A stretch of 64,000 nucleotides of DNA from Perognathus longimembris pacificus (taxonomy: Eukaryota; Chordata; Mammalia; Rodentia; Heteromyidae). Numbering within the stretch: position 1 is the first letter of the stretch; every line of letters starts with the position of its first letter. Positions 1-11,094 of this stretch are shown here, piece by piece. A program made the translations under genes and the position numbers. The notes under the pieces were generated by a model, which saw nothing but the letters and a program-made list of their open reading frames with translations, ran no database searches and was not told the DNA's origin. Location of the stretch: positions 64,724,828-64,788,827 of the forward strand of contig NC_063172.1 of assembly GCF_023159225.1 (NCBI RefSeq), written 5' to 3'.

Positions 1-399
1 TTTCTTCAATATCCACGATTCTGATGAGTGTTGGGCACTCCTCCCCCAACTTGACAAATATCTGATTTCAAAATTTCTCAGCATGGCCCATACACCCGAT
101 TACTAATTTCCCACTTTGTTTACAACAGAAACAAAAGTATGAGCAAGGAAAGGCAGAAGCTCTTTCATAGGTTTATGGTGACTTGATTAAAGAAGGCTTC
201 AGACACCTGGGCAATAGTCAGGATGGGAGAAAAAGAATATATTTTGCAAATGGTGTCAGTTTGGTCGTGAGATGAAGTAGGAAGGTAAAAGCAGATTGCA
301 ATTAGCGCAGGCCTATTCTCAGGCAAATGAATTATAACAAAAAGTAGAAGTTGAAAGTATGGAAATGGAATTTCTGTTTTTCAAACTATTTTTATCATC
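1..399. other. Anonymous sequence
   Basis: AT-rich single-copy-looking DNA. I see no open frame, repeat signature or RNA gene here. Confidence 0.5.
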
Positions 400-720
400 T
401 TTAAGGGGCTGTACCACGGAATTGCTACTCAGCAAAGCAGTTGATGAGTACAGTGTGTCTTGATCAATGTTGCCACATTCATTATTCTCCCCGCCCCACC
501 CTTTCTTTAATTTTCTTAATTTTGTAGGCTATACATTAAATTTGTTACTGCATTCTTCCTCCTCTTCATTTCTCTATCCATTCTCCTTGACCTTTCAAAT
601 ATCCATTTCAAATGCCCTTTCAAATACCCATTTACTGGTGTTTGTTTTCTTGAACTATGATTTTTTTTCCTTTCTAAGGAATTACACTGTTGAGTTCTTC
701 CTGAAATCTTCCATGTATTT
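400..720 (-). mobile_element. Old L1 3'UTR fragment (antisense)
   Basis: This stretch aligns by eye with two other segments of the window, about 24836-25100 and 49400-49640. All three share a 'cagcaaagcagtt' or 'tcttgatcaa' block followed by a pyrimidine-rich run with 'tttaattttcttaatt'. In the 24.8 kb copy the block adjoins recognisable antisense L1 ORF2 sequence, so I infer an old L1 3'UTR. The short frame at 467-727 is a by-product of pyrimidine richness. Confidence 0.45.
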
Positions 721-1284
721 CAATTAATACATTTATGTACACTTGAATGCCACCCAAGGTATTTACTTGCTTGTTTATAAACAAATTCTAGCTTCCACAT
801 AGGATAGAAAAACTCAACCTTTTTCCTCTCTAGTCCTAACTTAATTTAACATATTTTTTTTCCAGGTCTGCTAATGGCAACTAAATTCTTGGAAATCTCT
901 ACTGTGCTTCATAGGTATGCATTGCTAATTGAGTTACTGGCTTTAGTGCTCAAAACATGACTACATTTTAACAACTTGATAGCTGTGGGGGAAAAAAACA
1001 ATTTATGCAGGTAATGTAGAAATACCCACAAGTTAGAGTGAAGTGAAGCATGTTCAATGTTCTTCTGTTACAGTAACACAAACTAGCAAGAATCAAAATC
1101 TGTTTCCAGAGAGGATGAAGGAGTTTATTGCCAGCAACCTTAACCAAACGAGGATCAGAAAGAAGGTCTCAGCCTCGTGATGTCCCCCGTCTGACCTGAA
1201 TCAAGAAGGCTGTGATTAGAACAACCCTGGTCAGAATAAGGATGGACAGGGCCCCCTCCTTTGGGACCCTTGTGAAGAGGTGTT
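721..1284. other. Anonymous sequence
   Basis: AT-rich, with no gene or repeat recognised. Confidence 0.4.
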
Positions 1285-1465
1285 ATCATTATTATTATTT
1301 TTTTTTCCCAGTCATGGGGCTTGAACTGGGCCTGGAGGCCATCCCTAAGCTCTTTTTGTTCAACACTAGGACCCCTACCACTTAAGCCACAACACCACTT
1401 CTGGCTTTTTCTATGATTACCTGGAGATAAGAGACTCGGGCTTTGAACCGTGATTGTTGGCTGCG
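1285..1465 (-). mobile_element. B1-Geo type composite SINE, degraded fragment
   Basis: Read on the minus strand it shows the linker 'ctccaggtaatc', then the Geo monomer ('tggcttaagtggtaggggtc', 'caagccccatgac') and an A-rich tail, seen on the plus strand as T-rich 1290-1307. The 7SL-like left half is mostly lost. Several small deletions indicate age. Confidence 0.6.
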
Positions 1466-1868
1466 GTGAAGTCTTCCTGCGGTGGCCAGCGTTCTGGGTG
1501 CTCGGGTTCTGCCCGGCTGCCTGAGTCCTGACCCGGCCTGACTGGGGGGCCTCACCACTAAAGTCAACCCCCTCCCAATCAATTTCCCGCTCACACCCCA
1601 CCCCACCATCCATTTCCAGTACACCGTACACATTCCCGCTTCCCTCGTCTCACCTCATTCCCACAGGTCCACGGCCCCACCATTCCACCCATTCATTCAT
1701 ACTGATTGCTCAGCTATTGGCTCTCATGATTGAGTCCTAGTCTTTGATTTAAGAGTCATAATGTCCTCTCATACAACAATAGAACGAAAATCACAGGTTG
1801 GATTTGCACATGATAACTCAAAGACAGTTTGGTGTGCAGGGTATTTTGTGAGAATTAAAGAATAGTAA
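1466..1868. other. Unassigned, GC-richer start then AT-rich
   Basis: 1466-1590 is CpG- and C-rich compared with its surroundings, and the rest is ordinary. Minus-strand frames of 158 and 83 codons that cross it run into the SINE and have no recognisable domain. Confidence 0.4.
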
Positions 1869-2078
1869 GGGGCTGGGGATATGACCTAGTGGCAAGAGCG
1901 CTTGTCTCGTATACATGAGGCCCTGGGTTCGATTCCCCAGCACCACATATACAGAAAACGGCCAGAAGTGGTACTGTGGCTTAAGTGGCAGAGTGCTAGC
2001 TTTGAGCAAAAAGAAGCCAGGGACAGTGCTCAGGCCCTGAGTCCAAGCCCCAGGACTGGCCAAAAACAAACAAACAAA
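1869..2078 (+). mobile_element. IDL-Geo SINE, near full length
   Basis: The left monomer begins 'ggggctggggatatg', with a tRNA-like A box ('tagtggcaagag') and B box ('gggttcgattcc'). It is followed by the Geo monomer and an (A)nC tail ending near 2078. The flanks 'aaagaatagtaa' and 'aaagaaatactaa' look like an imperfect target-site duplication. Transcription would be by RNA polymerase III and mobility L1-dependent, from SINE biology in general. Confidence 0.88.
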
Positions 2079-2220
2079 AGAAATACTAAGAAATGGGGAA
2101 GAGGCAGATTGGATCAGAGTTCAGCTGTAATCTAAGATCAACAAAGTGTTGGCCAGTATTTTGAGAAGTCTAGATAATTAACAGAGTGTCCCTTGATGGG
2201 ACAAATTAGTGGAGCAGCTT

Positions 2221-2292
2221 AGCCAGATCTTTATACCCCCTTTTAGCCAGATCTTTATACCCCCTTTTAGCCAGATCTTTATACCCCCTTTC
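2221..2292. repeat. 24-bp tandem repeat, 3 copies
   Basis: Three almost identical 24-bp units start at 2221, 2245 and 2269, each beginning 'agccagatctttatac'. They differ only at the last base. A recent short minisatellite with no coding role visible. Confidence 0.9.
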
Positions 2293-3721
2293 ACACTGTC
2301 AGTAGGGATGAGTTGCCGGGGAAGGCTGTCCCCTTGGGTGAGGACTCCTCTAAAGCTGACTTGAAGGACTCAGAACAAGAGCTCTGACAGGGAATCACGA
2401 AGGCATGTCTCTAAACCTGCCACAAAAATGCAATAAAACCTTCTCTTCCTGTCCCAAATTTTACTTATCTATATGTGACTACAGAAGATCAAATGATAGA
2501 AAAACTTGGATGTCCTCGCTTTTTATTTAGGATTGGTAAAGAAGGAACATTCTCAAGTGATTAGGGGAGAAGCCTCCTAGCAAACCTAAAATAGGGAAGT
2601 AAAAAAGGTAAGCTCTCCATAAGATGAAAAAAGTCCCTGGGTTTGAATGGTACCACATAGCAGAATCTCCTGTAAGTCCATTCCAGTCTTCTAGGGAATG
2701 TTGCACAGTCACAAAGCAGAGTTTATGTCACACTGGTCTTTCCAGAGTGGCCACGGGGGCGGGGGGGGGGGGGGGGGGAAGATCACATTTTTCCATCTAG
2801 GCTGACTCTTGCTCCCTGGAATGCACTTCCCTGCCAAGTCCCGATGAATAGAGGAAGATATAAAGACTGTTTGTTTATATTGTGAGGTTGATCTCTGCAA
2901 ATAGCTTTGTGTTATTTGTTCGAGAGAAGCAATTAATTCTTTTGTATTTCTTCTTTGGGTTTTCCCAGATTTCCACAAAGCACTAGATACTTAATAAAGA
3001 CTTTTCAGAACAAGGAAAGTGAAACCTTTTTCAAAGTGATTTTCGAATCCCACTCATGTTAGGCAGCTTTGGCCAAATGCTCAGTTTGCACTTGCCTTTG
3101 TGCAGTGTACACATTTGAAGGGCTGTGGCCATCTTTTGTTGCATGCGTTTGTTCATCTCTTGATAAAGCGAAATATTCATATGCATATGATTACATAAGA
3201 CCTCTCTGAGGATTCTTGAGGTTGATTATATTTGTCTTCTGAACATCTTCCAGTACTTTTTTAAATTCAATAACTGAAAAGTCAGGTGTTGGTTTGTTGT
3301 TTTTTTTTTTGGTTTGTTTATTTGTTATCAAAAGTTGGGGAAAGGAAATAAATGTGGATGTGACTTATATTTGTCCATCAGGGCGTGAGGTATGTATCAG
3401 ATTTGATAGATTAATGTAAGCAAATAAAAAAATAGAAAAGGAAGAAAAATGACCTCTTTACCCAGCTCAGAGGTGATGTCACAGAGAAAACCAGCAAATG
3501 GAACTTGACTTAGCATTTTGAGGCCTCATTAAAAAATGAGCTGCATTCGACAGATGTGCAGTTGTGTACATTTTTAATCTCAGCCATATGGAGGCAGAAA
3601 TACTGAAACAGTTCTATTCCAAACAGTTATATCTATGGAAATGCACAGGAAATGATGAGTTTCATTTAGAGATGAGAAATAAAAATAAGTGACATAGCAG
3701 CTCTCTAAGTTTCTATGGAGC
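2293..3721. other. Anonymous sequence with a poly-G run
   Basis: No gene or clear repeat apart from the G run noted separately and short poly-T and AT-rich stretches. Minus-strand frames at 2527-2978 have no recognisable domain. Confidence 0.45.
2761..2778. repeat. (G)18 homopolymer
   Basis: An uninterrupted run of 18 G, preceded by 'cacgggggc'. Long G runs are uncommon in mammalian DNA and can form G-quadruplexes. The exact length may be affected by sequencing error. Confidence 0.85.
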
Positions 3722-3953
3722 TTGGTGCTGTAGGGACCGTCCACTCCTGTTATCTTAGCTACTCAGGAAGGTGAGATCTGGAGGTGCGAGGTTCAGAAGC
3801 CCCCTGGCAAAATCATTTCATAGACTTCATCTCCAATTAAACAGCAAAATGCTAGGCTGGAGGCATGGCTTAAGTGGTAGAGTGACAACTGTGAGGAAGA
3901 AAGCTGGGTGTAGAGCGTGAGGCCATGGTGCTGACCAAAAAAAAAAAAAAAAA
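3722..3953 (+). mobile_element. B1-Geo composite SINE, degraded
   Basis: A 7SL-like left part ('cctgttatcttagctactcagg...gtgagatctgg') is followed by the linker 'ctccaattaa' and a diverged Geo monomer ('atggcttaagtggtagagtg'), ending in A17 at 3937-3953. Confidence 0.7.
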
Positions 3954-4485
3954 GTTTATATAAGACGCCCAGCAAAGCATGAACAGTGAGGAATGAAGTC
4001 TGGAGGCCTTTAGTAGACATATTAAGGTTCCATGTGATTTTTCTATTTAATTTGGAAGAAATCTGTGTTAGTGTGCCTTGATAGTATAGTTATTTAGACC
4101 TTTTGTTTTGAGGATGAACATAACAATGGATAATGAATCTCTTATGACCTGATGTTTTATGTTTTACTGTTCATCAACCTACTAGGAAGTGTCTCAACCA
4201 AGAGACACTAATGAACCAGGTCTGGTTCTTGGAGGTCACAACTTATTAAAGTGCTAGTAATATTCACATTGACAGCTGCTACAGTCTTACTATACTACGT
4301 AGTTAATCAATTGTTTTGCTAAATTAAATTGCTATAAAACAGCTGCTTTTTCTCCTTAAATTAACAGAGTATGAATCACACAGATTTTACAGGATATTTA
4401 TCTATGCTCATATGCTCTGGTAAAGGAATAGCAAGTTCTTTCTCTTAAATAGCAATAATAAGTGTGAATTTGTAACCAGTTAGCT
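3954..4485. other. Anonymous sequence
   Basis: AT-rich, with no gene or repeat recognised. Confidence 0.45.
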
Positions 4486-4714
4486 TCTATTTGTTCTTTT
4501 TTTTTTTTTGGCCAGTCCTGGGCCTTGGACTCAGGGCCTGAGCACTGTCCCTGGCTTCTTCCCGCTCAAGGCTAGCACTCTGCCACTTGAGCCACAGCGC
4601 CGCTTCTGGCCGTTTTCTGTATATGTGGTGCTGGGGAATCGAACCTAGGGCCTCGTGTATCCGAGGCAGGCACTCTTGCCACTAGGCTATATCCCCAGCC
4701 CTCTATTTGTTCTT
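4486..4714 (-). mobile_element. IDL-Geo SINE with perfect TSD (young subfamily)
   Basis: A full-length element occupies 4499-4701 on the minus strand between perfect 13-bp duplications 'tctatttgttctt' (4486-4498 and 4702-4714). It shares diagnostic bases with the copies at 12058 and 47238, notably 'gaatcgaacctagggcc' and 'cttcccgctcaagg' on the plus strand, marking a young subfamily. Confidence 0.95.
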
Positions 4715-5105
4715 AATTACTTCTTTTAAGTTAAAAAATATTGTAACTGCGTATGTCTCTCATATATACATATATTTTATATGTGCTATGTGTGCTCTGT
4801 ATGTTATATAGTCGCATATAATACATAGATAAATAAAAACTACGGCATATGCAGGCTCTGTGTTTGCAGATAGAAGTTTGCTAGTTAATTTTGGGGTGTG
4901 GATCAATGTAGATCTGATTTTTAAATAATAAAATTGAAATGAGGTGAGGTAGTCTGTGGTGAAACGGAGCTAATTAGCATCTACATTAACCAAGTGGGCC
5001 TTTACAAGGTCTTTACCACTCTTGTGACATGGTTTCTTGCTGTGAGTTAATCGGTATAAAGCAAGCAATATGCATGCCACACAGTAAAGCACGCCATAAT
5101 TATTT
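4715..5105. other. Anonymous sequence, AT-rich
   Basis: Holds an ATATAC-type low-complexity patch at about 4760-4830. Nothing else recognised. Confidence 0.4.
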
Positions 5106-5285
5106 CTGTGATACTATGGTTTGAACTCAAGGCCTCATGGTTGCTGACACTTTGCCACTGGATCCATGCCTCCAACGCTGCTTTTTACTAGGGATTTTAC
5201 TAGGTATTTTTGAGATGGAGTCCAGGAAGCTTTTCCGCCCATGCTGGTCTCAATCTACAGTCCTCTAGGTCTCAGCCTAATCACC
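5106..5285 (-). mobile_element. B1-Geo type SINE, old copy
   Basis: On the plus strand it reads 'gatactatggtttgaactcaaggcc' in two overlapping blocks, then 'gagatggagtc' and 'cccatgctggtctcaa', which is the antisense order Geo, linker, B1-like monomer. Strongly diverged. Confidence 0.55.
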
Positions 5286-6376
5286 AACACCCCATTCTAC
5301 AGTATTATTCATTATAAATAAAATCACATTCAAAGGTTGAATCTTATAAACCTTAGGTGGAAGAAAGGAAACTACGTTGAAAAAGAGCAGTTGGACATTG
5401 ACATGCAACGTCACAAAGCAGCAGTTTGTTGGTAGCAGTCTCTGGGTTCTGGTTTGTGTGGAGAAATGTGATTTTATGCAGATCACAAACTATAAGACAG
5501 TCTAGAATAGATTCACACTGAATAAAGCTATGAGAGATAGATATGTAAATCAAGATGCCAATGTGTTAATTTGTGTTCTCAAGTACTGAAATACTTGAAT
5601 TCTCCATTGAGAGTATCAAGGGTGAATCAAATATGTGGTTTGGTGCGGGGAGAAGGAAAAAAAAAAAACAAGACAAACCACGTGTTTGCGAGGAAATGTA
5701 TCTGAGACTAGAGGGAAAAGGAAAAAAAAAAAAAGTAAAATCCAGGTTTAGAATGAATGGAATATCATTCCCTGTGAGCATTAGAGTCTGTCTTCCTCCT
5801 GAGGTATACATGAAAAGTGGTACATTGCTGCTCCTTCTTACTGTAATTCATTCTTTTTTGGAGACCATTGTGACATACTGTGTCTTCAAAAGATGACGGC
5901 TGCAGTTTTGCAGCTCACAGGACTCCTGCCAGACGTTCGTGATGAGGTAGAGCACGTCACTATGTGCTTCCATCTAGGTGAGCCCAGTGAGTTGAACCAA
6001 AGGAACACAGCACAAAATGATAATGGGGCTGATTTCACATGGAGAGTCTCGCGGTCTTGGCAGTTTCTTCTTCCTCAGAACTCAGTTTACCTGAGCTATC
6101 TATCTATTTGCAAACTCAGCTGAGCTCCCTCCCAAAAGCCCACATCAGTGGACAGCCCTGTATTTGAGCCACTTTAATTGACCAACAAGTGTTGCATAAC
6201 TGTTGCCTCATCTTTTTTCTGAAACCACACTTGCTTGAGAGGCTGGAGTCAACACTATCCGGCTGAAAACAATCAGATCATAGAACGCTAAGGAATAAAG
6301 GTGTATTATTCTAAGCCAAGTAGGCAATACTGATGGTATGTAGAATAGAATCTAGAATCAATTACTTAACTCTGTA
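5286..6376. other. Anonymous sequence
   Basis: No gene or repeat beyond two poly-A-rich runs (about 5658-5669 and 5721-5734). Overlapping frames of 81 and 107 codons cross these runs and have no recognisable domain. Confidence 0.45.
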
Positions 6377-6615
6377 TCAGTCCATCTTTTATTTATTTAA
6401 TTTTTTTTTTGGCCAGTCCTGGGGCTTGGACTCAGGGCCTGAGCACTATCCCTGGCTTCTTTTTGCTCAAGGCTAGCACTCTGCCACTTGAGCCACAGCG
6501 CCACTTCTGGCTTTTTCTATATATGTGGTGCTGGGGAATTGAACCCAGGGCTTCATGTATATGAGGCAAACGCTCTTGCAACTAGGCCATATCCCCAGCC
6601 CTCAGTCCACCTTTT
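6377..6615 (-). mobile_element. IDL-Geo SINE with TSD
   Basis: A full-length minus-strand element at 6391-6601 lies between 14-bp duplications 'tcagtccatctttt' and 'tcagtccacctttt', which differ at one base. Confidence 0.92.
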
Positions 6616-6650
6616 GCATCAATTAGGTCAGGGTATTGAGTAAGCTTCTT

Positions 6651-7649
6651 CTTTTTTTTTTTTTTTCAAATTTTTATTATCAAACTGATGTACAGAGAGG
6701 TTACAGTTTCAAACATTAGGCATTGGATACATTTCTTGTACTGTTTGTTACCTCCTCCCTCATTTCCTCCTCCCTCCTCCCCCTTTCCCTTTCCCCCCAT
6801 GTGGTGTTCAGTTCACTTACACCAAACAGTTTTGCAAGTATTGCTTTTGTAGTTGTCTTTTTTTTACCCTGTGTCTCTCGATTTTGGTATTCCCTTTCAA
6901 TTTCCTAGTTCTAATACCAGTTTCCAATACACGGTTTCCAATATACTCAGATAAGATTACAGAGATAGTGTAGATACAACCACAGGAAGGTGATACAAGA
7001 ACATCATCAATAATAGAAGCTACAGATACACATGGGACGTTGAAAGTAGTTACAACTGTGATATAACAATCATTTCCATAGCATGGAGTTCATTTCACTT
7101 AGCATCATCTTATGTGGTCATAAGGGTAGAGCTATTGGGCTATTGTGATCCTCTGCTGTGACTTGCCTAAACCTGTGCTAATTATTCCCAATAAGGGAGA
7201 CCATAGAGTCCATGTTTCTTTGGGTCTGGCTCACTTCACTTAGTATAATTTTTTCCAAGTCCTTCCATTTCTTACAAATGGGGCAATGTCATTCTTTCTG
7301 ATAGAGACATAAAATTCCATTGTGTATATGTACCACATTTTCCTGATCCATTCGTCTACTGAGGGGCATCTGGGTTGGTTCCAGATTCTTGCTATGACAA
7401 ATTGTGCTGCGATGAACATTGTGCTGGTGGCTTTACTGTGATTATGTTTGTGGTCTTTTGGATAGATACCCCAAAGTGGGGCTGCTGGGTCATAGGGGAG
7501 TTCTATATTTAGCCTTCTAAGGAATCTCCATACTGCTTGCCAGAGTGGCTGAACCAGTTTACATTCCCACCAACAATGAAGTAGGGTTCCCTTTTGGCCA
7601 CATCCCCTCCAACAATTGTTATTGTTAGTTTTCTTGATATATGACATTC
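6651..7649 (-). mobile_element. L1, 5'-truncated, about 1 kb, with TSD
   Basis: On the minus strand the element runs from the C-terminal part of ORF2 (to about 7240) through the 3'UTR to a poly-A tail, seen as poly-T at 6651-6666. The 3' terminal motif 'gtgatgtacagagggg' type is shared with the L1 ends near 37035, 48670 and 58550, defining one of the two 3'UTR lineages in the window. The target-site duplication 'ttgagtaagctt' is at 6636-6650 and 7650-7661. Confidence 0.93.
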
Positions 7650-7655
7650 TTGAGT
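7240..7655 (-). pseudogene. L1 ORF2 C-terminal remnant
   Basis: The translated frame contains the zinc-knuckle-like C-x3-C-x7-H-x4-C pattern of the L1 ORF2 C-terminus (CWRGCGQKG...HCWWEC), the 'GIYPKDHK' motif and 'IYTMEFY' near the end, then stops at 7240. In mammals this region belongs to the ORF2 protein, the endonuclease and reverse transcriptase of L1. All upstream domains are missing through 5' truncation, so it is non-functional. The open frame continues upstream into the SINE at 7662-7863, which is accidental. Confidence 0.92.
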
Positions 7656-7661
7656 AAGCTT

Positions 7662-7878
7662 TTTTTTTTTGGCCGGTCCTGGGGCTTGGACTCAGGGCCT
7701 GAGCACTGTCCCTGGCTTCTTTTTTGCTCAAGGCTAGCACTCTGCACTTGAGCCACAGAGCCACATCTGGCCATTTTCTGTATATGTGGTCCTGGGGAAT
7801 TGAACCCAGGGCCTCATGTATACGAGGCAAGCACTCTTGCCACTTGGCCATATCCCCAGCCCCTTGAGTAAGCTTCTT
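7662..7878 (-). mobile_element. IDL-Geo SINE inside the L1 target-site duplication
   Basis: A full-length minus-strand copy occupies 7662-7863. Its right flank 'ttgagtaagcttctt' (7864-7878) repeats the sequence at 7650-7661 and at 6636-6650. The SINE therefore integrated at the copy of the target site created by the L1. Confidence 0.92.
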
Positions 7879-9394
7879 ATTGTTATGCATTCAATGATTC
7901 TTTGATGACTTTCACAGCTCCTTTCTTGGATACTGCATATATTTATTACTATTGAATATCAGGTGCTGTTCTAGAAGTGACAAATTTCCTTCCTTCACAG
8001 ATCTTATATCTTGGTGGGGAAGACAGAGAGCAAGATAAATAAGTTAGTTACAAGGTCTCAGAAGAAAAACAAGCAGAAAGAAAGGGATGGAAGGTCCCTA
8101 GTACAGTACTGAGGAATACAAGACAAGAAAACATTTTGCATGGGAGTAACATCATCACCAAGGTTTAACAAAATGAGTCAGGGGATTCTATTGAAATCAA
8201 CCAACGAAAGGAATCACCAATGAGGAAACTATTGTCATCATCCAAATAAAGAACGACATTATCTTGTGCTTGAATGGTGTTTGATACAAATCAAGGCTCT
8301 CAATTGGATTTTACTTCACTTAGAGGCTGCTGTTTTATAGATTCTGGCAAAAAAAAAAAAAAAAACAAAGACAAAGGAGTCTTGGATGAGAGACAAAGGC
8401 TTTATTGCTTTCGGCACAGCAAGCCAAAGAAGTGTGGAGTTTGTGCTGATGCCCTGCTCGGGCAAGTGTCTAGGCAGCTCCTAATCAAGTCACTGGGTAC
8501 AGGTCAGAAGAGCCATTTCTTTACCAGCACTAAGTGGCAAGCAATCTTGCTCTTTCTCAGGAAGATAACATTGCTCCGTTACTTCGGGTTGCACAACGAG
8601 TATAGTTCTGGGAAATGCCCCGAGAGACATTGGCACACTGAACATAAGTGTGTAAGGACCCTGAGGTGGTTTCCCTGATAGATTGAAAAAAGAAATAATA
8701 AAATGTCATACATTTTAGCAAGATTTCCAAAGGACTTTGATTTGTGAGACATTTTTCTAAATAACTTACCCTTTCATTTAACTTCTTTGAGACCAATGTT
8801 AGCCATACTATTGGGAATACTTTACCTCCAGTGTACTGATGATATCTTATCCTATCAAACTTCTCCTTACTGTGTCCTCTCATTAAATCATCTTCCCAAA
8901 AGGTATCCATTTTTCATTTGTACAAAGTTTCAGTCACACTCTTCCCTTAACTCACCAAACATTCAAATTTATAAGATAATACTTTACATTATCAGGAACT
9001 ATCTTTCTTAAAGAACCAAATGTACAAACGTGTCCTACAATTCACTTCCTTTCTTTACCTAACAATGGGAATTAAAATAATATTCAAATTGTTCCATGTA
9101 ACAATGTCTGAATTTCCTTCTTGCTTAGTCTGAGTAGGTTCTTTACTGTTCCAGATTACAATAAGGAATCATTAAAACTCAATCAGTTATAATCTGACAT
9201 GGAAAGCCTAATTAATAATGCTCCACTGAAACACAGACACAATTGTCTTTCATTCTATGGTTTCGAACCACTCATGCTTGCAGGGTAACAGAAGAACCTC
9301 AGAGTCTAGGGCTAAGTCCTGGGGAATCTGATGTATGGTTTAAAGACTCTGAAAAAATTTTCCTTATTTTTTTCTTTTCTTTTATTTCGCTCTA
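7879..9394. other. Anonymous sequence
   Basis: No gene or confident repeat. A poly-A run lies at about 8349-8365. Frames at 8274-8678 (+) and 8557-8910 (-) overlap on opposite strands and show no recognisable domain. About 8380-8660 is more complex sequence that could be an old LTR, but I cannot support that. Confidence 0.4.
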
Positions 9395-9536
9395 TCTCTT
9401 TACTTCGTGCTGAGGCTTGAACTCCGAACCCAGGTGCTATCTCTTTGGTAGTTAATTAGAGGTAAGAGTTTCATCTCCTGTGCTTTATCTTTCCCAACTG
9501 CTAGAATTACAGGCAGAGGTCACTAGCTCCAGGCTG
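9395..9536 (-). mobile_element. B1-Geo type SINE, old fragment
   Basis: Plus-strand reading 'tgctgaggcttgaactc', 'gttaattagaggtaagag' and 'aactgctagaattacaggc' gives the antisense order Geo, linker, B1-like monomer, with large internal gaps. Confidence 0.55.
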
Positions 9537-10812
9537 TTCTTATTTGTTTTTTTAAGCTCTGACAGTGACTATAAGGTTTAACCAGGTTTGAGTACCAGTG
9601 CTTTATTGAATTCCAAAATACCATTCCTTCAAATACATGGGGGATGGCCATGTACCATGTCATTAGATATATTGGAAAGAAAGTGTTCTTTATCTTCTAA
9701 GAACTATTCTTTATCTTCTAAGAACTTCGATAGTACTTTACACTTCTTATCCCTTCTTAGTTCCCTAAAACATCCAAATCTAAAAACATTTCTTTAGGAA
9801 AACAACAGCATCTTCCTTCTTATGAGAGAGTGAAACGTCTCAGTGCACTGGCTTGTAAGAATCCCAAACCAGCTTCACTATACTTACAATGCTTGGAGGA
9901 CAACCATTATCCTAGCATCTTCAGCTTTTTTTGGCTGGGGTAATATCTACCTGCAGCATGTGAATTCTAGCCTGAAGCTTGGGCCTGTGGTCCTAAACAA
10001 TTCCTTGTGCACACACACATTGTTTGACTTTTGAAAGAGGTGAGGTGAGCAGCTTCATTCTGAAGAAAAACTGCTAATTATTCCTGATTGCATATTCACG
10101 CCTTCTTTTAGTAAGTTACCAGTCCCTTTGGCTTTTACCTCAAGGAGTTTCTCTTTGGAAAGATGAGCAAACGAATTCTGATGACAACTGTTGTGATAAT
10201 GCAAACTAGGTTTATTTTTTAAATAAAAATTAGTATAAATTATCCACTTACAAATACCAAACAAATATTTCCTTTCCTAGGGTTGGGAAAGGGTGACTTT
10301 GATCAAGATACATTGTACTCATAAATGGATATGTTGAATTGAAACCCTTTGTACAACTACTTGAAGATAATTTTAAAAATATTTTGAGATAAAATCATAC
10401 CTCTCTGTCCAAAAAATTAGTTTCAACTACTTGGAAACAAAACATTAAGTGGCTTAAAACTAAGAAACTGACTCCATATAAATAGAGTCAAGTTCTTTGG
10501 AATTTTATTTTCATTTTATTGTATGAAAAAGTGACACTGATGCAATCAGTGCCATCATTGTTGCAGAAATAACTCCCGTGGCCAGTCTCCTGTTCGAAAC
10601 CTATTCTCAGCAGTTTCTGTTTCCATAATTGCTGGACTCCTCTCAAAATCAAAATCTTATGATTTTTTGAGTTAGTTTTCTATTAAACAATAGTAGGCTT
10701 GAATGATTGAATAAATAGGGGATTCTACTTTAACTGAAAGATTTATTTTATGCTATTAAGGCATAAACCAAGGTTACAGAATCAGAGAATACTAAAATTT
10801 CTGCTTGTGATT
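9537..10812. other. Anonymous sequence with a 21-bp duplication
   Basis: No gene recognised. A 21-bp unit beginning 'ttctttatcttctaag' occurs twice in tandem at 9686-9706 and 9707-9727. Confidence 0.5.
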
Positions 10813-10821
10813 CGTGTGTGT

Positions 10822-10865
<44 letters not shown>
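10813..10865. repeat. (GT)n microsatellite
   Basis: About 26 GT units with one interruption ('gtatgt'). It abuts the SINE at 10866, so it is probably an expansion of that element's tail. Confidence 0.93.
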
Positions 10866-10867
<2 letters not shown>

Positions 10868-11094
10868 CAGTACTGGGCTTGAACTCAGGGCCTGTTTGCT
10901 ATTCCTTAGCTTTTATACTCAAGGCTGGCACTCTACCACCTGAGCCACAGTTCTACTTCTGACTTTCCTCGTGGTTAATTGGAGATAAGAGTCTTACAGT
11001 CTTTCCTGCCCAGGCTGGCTTTGAACCGGCACTCCTCAGATCTCAGCCTCCTGAGTTGCTAGGATTTCAGGCCTGAGCTACCAGCCCCTGGCTA
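10866..11094 (-). mobile_element. B1-Geo composite SINE
   Basis: The minus strand reads a 7SL-like monomer ('cctgaaatcctagcaactc', 'gaggctgagatctg'), the linker 'ctccaattaaccac', then the Geo monomer ('tcaggtggtagagtgc', 'gagttcaagccc') and a (CA)n tail. A well-preserved example of this architecture. Confidence 0.85.

Noticed and set aside
2221..2292. A CRISPR-like array
   Set aside because: The 24-bp units are directly adjacent with no spacers, and the genome is mammalian.
7240..7890. A 216-codon minus-strand frame as a single protein
   Set aside because: It is a SINE read-through joined to an L1 ORF2 remnant. Only the L1 part has protein ancestry and it lacks all catalytic domains.
10750..10962. 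A Val/Cys-repeat peptide
   Set aside because: Translation of (GT)n and the adjoining SINE.
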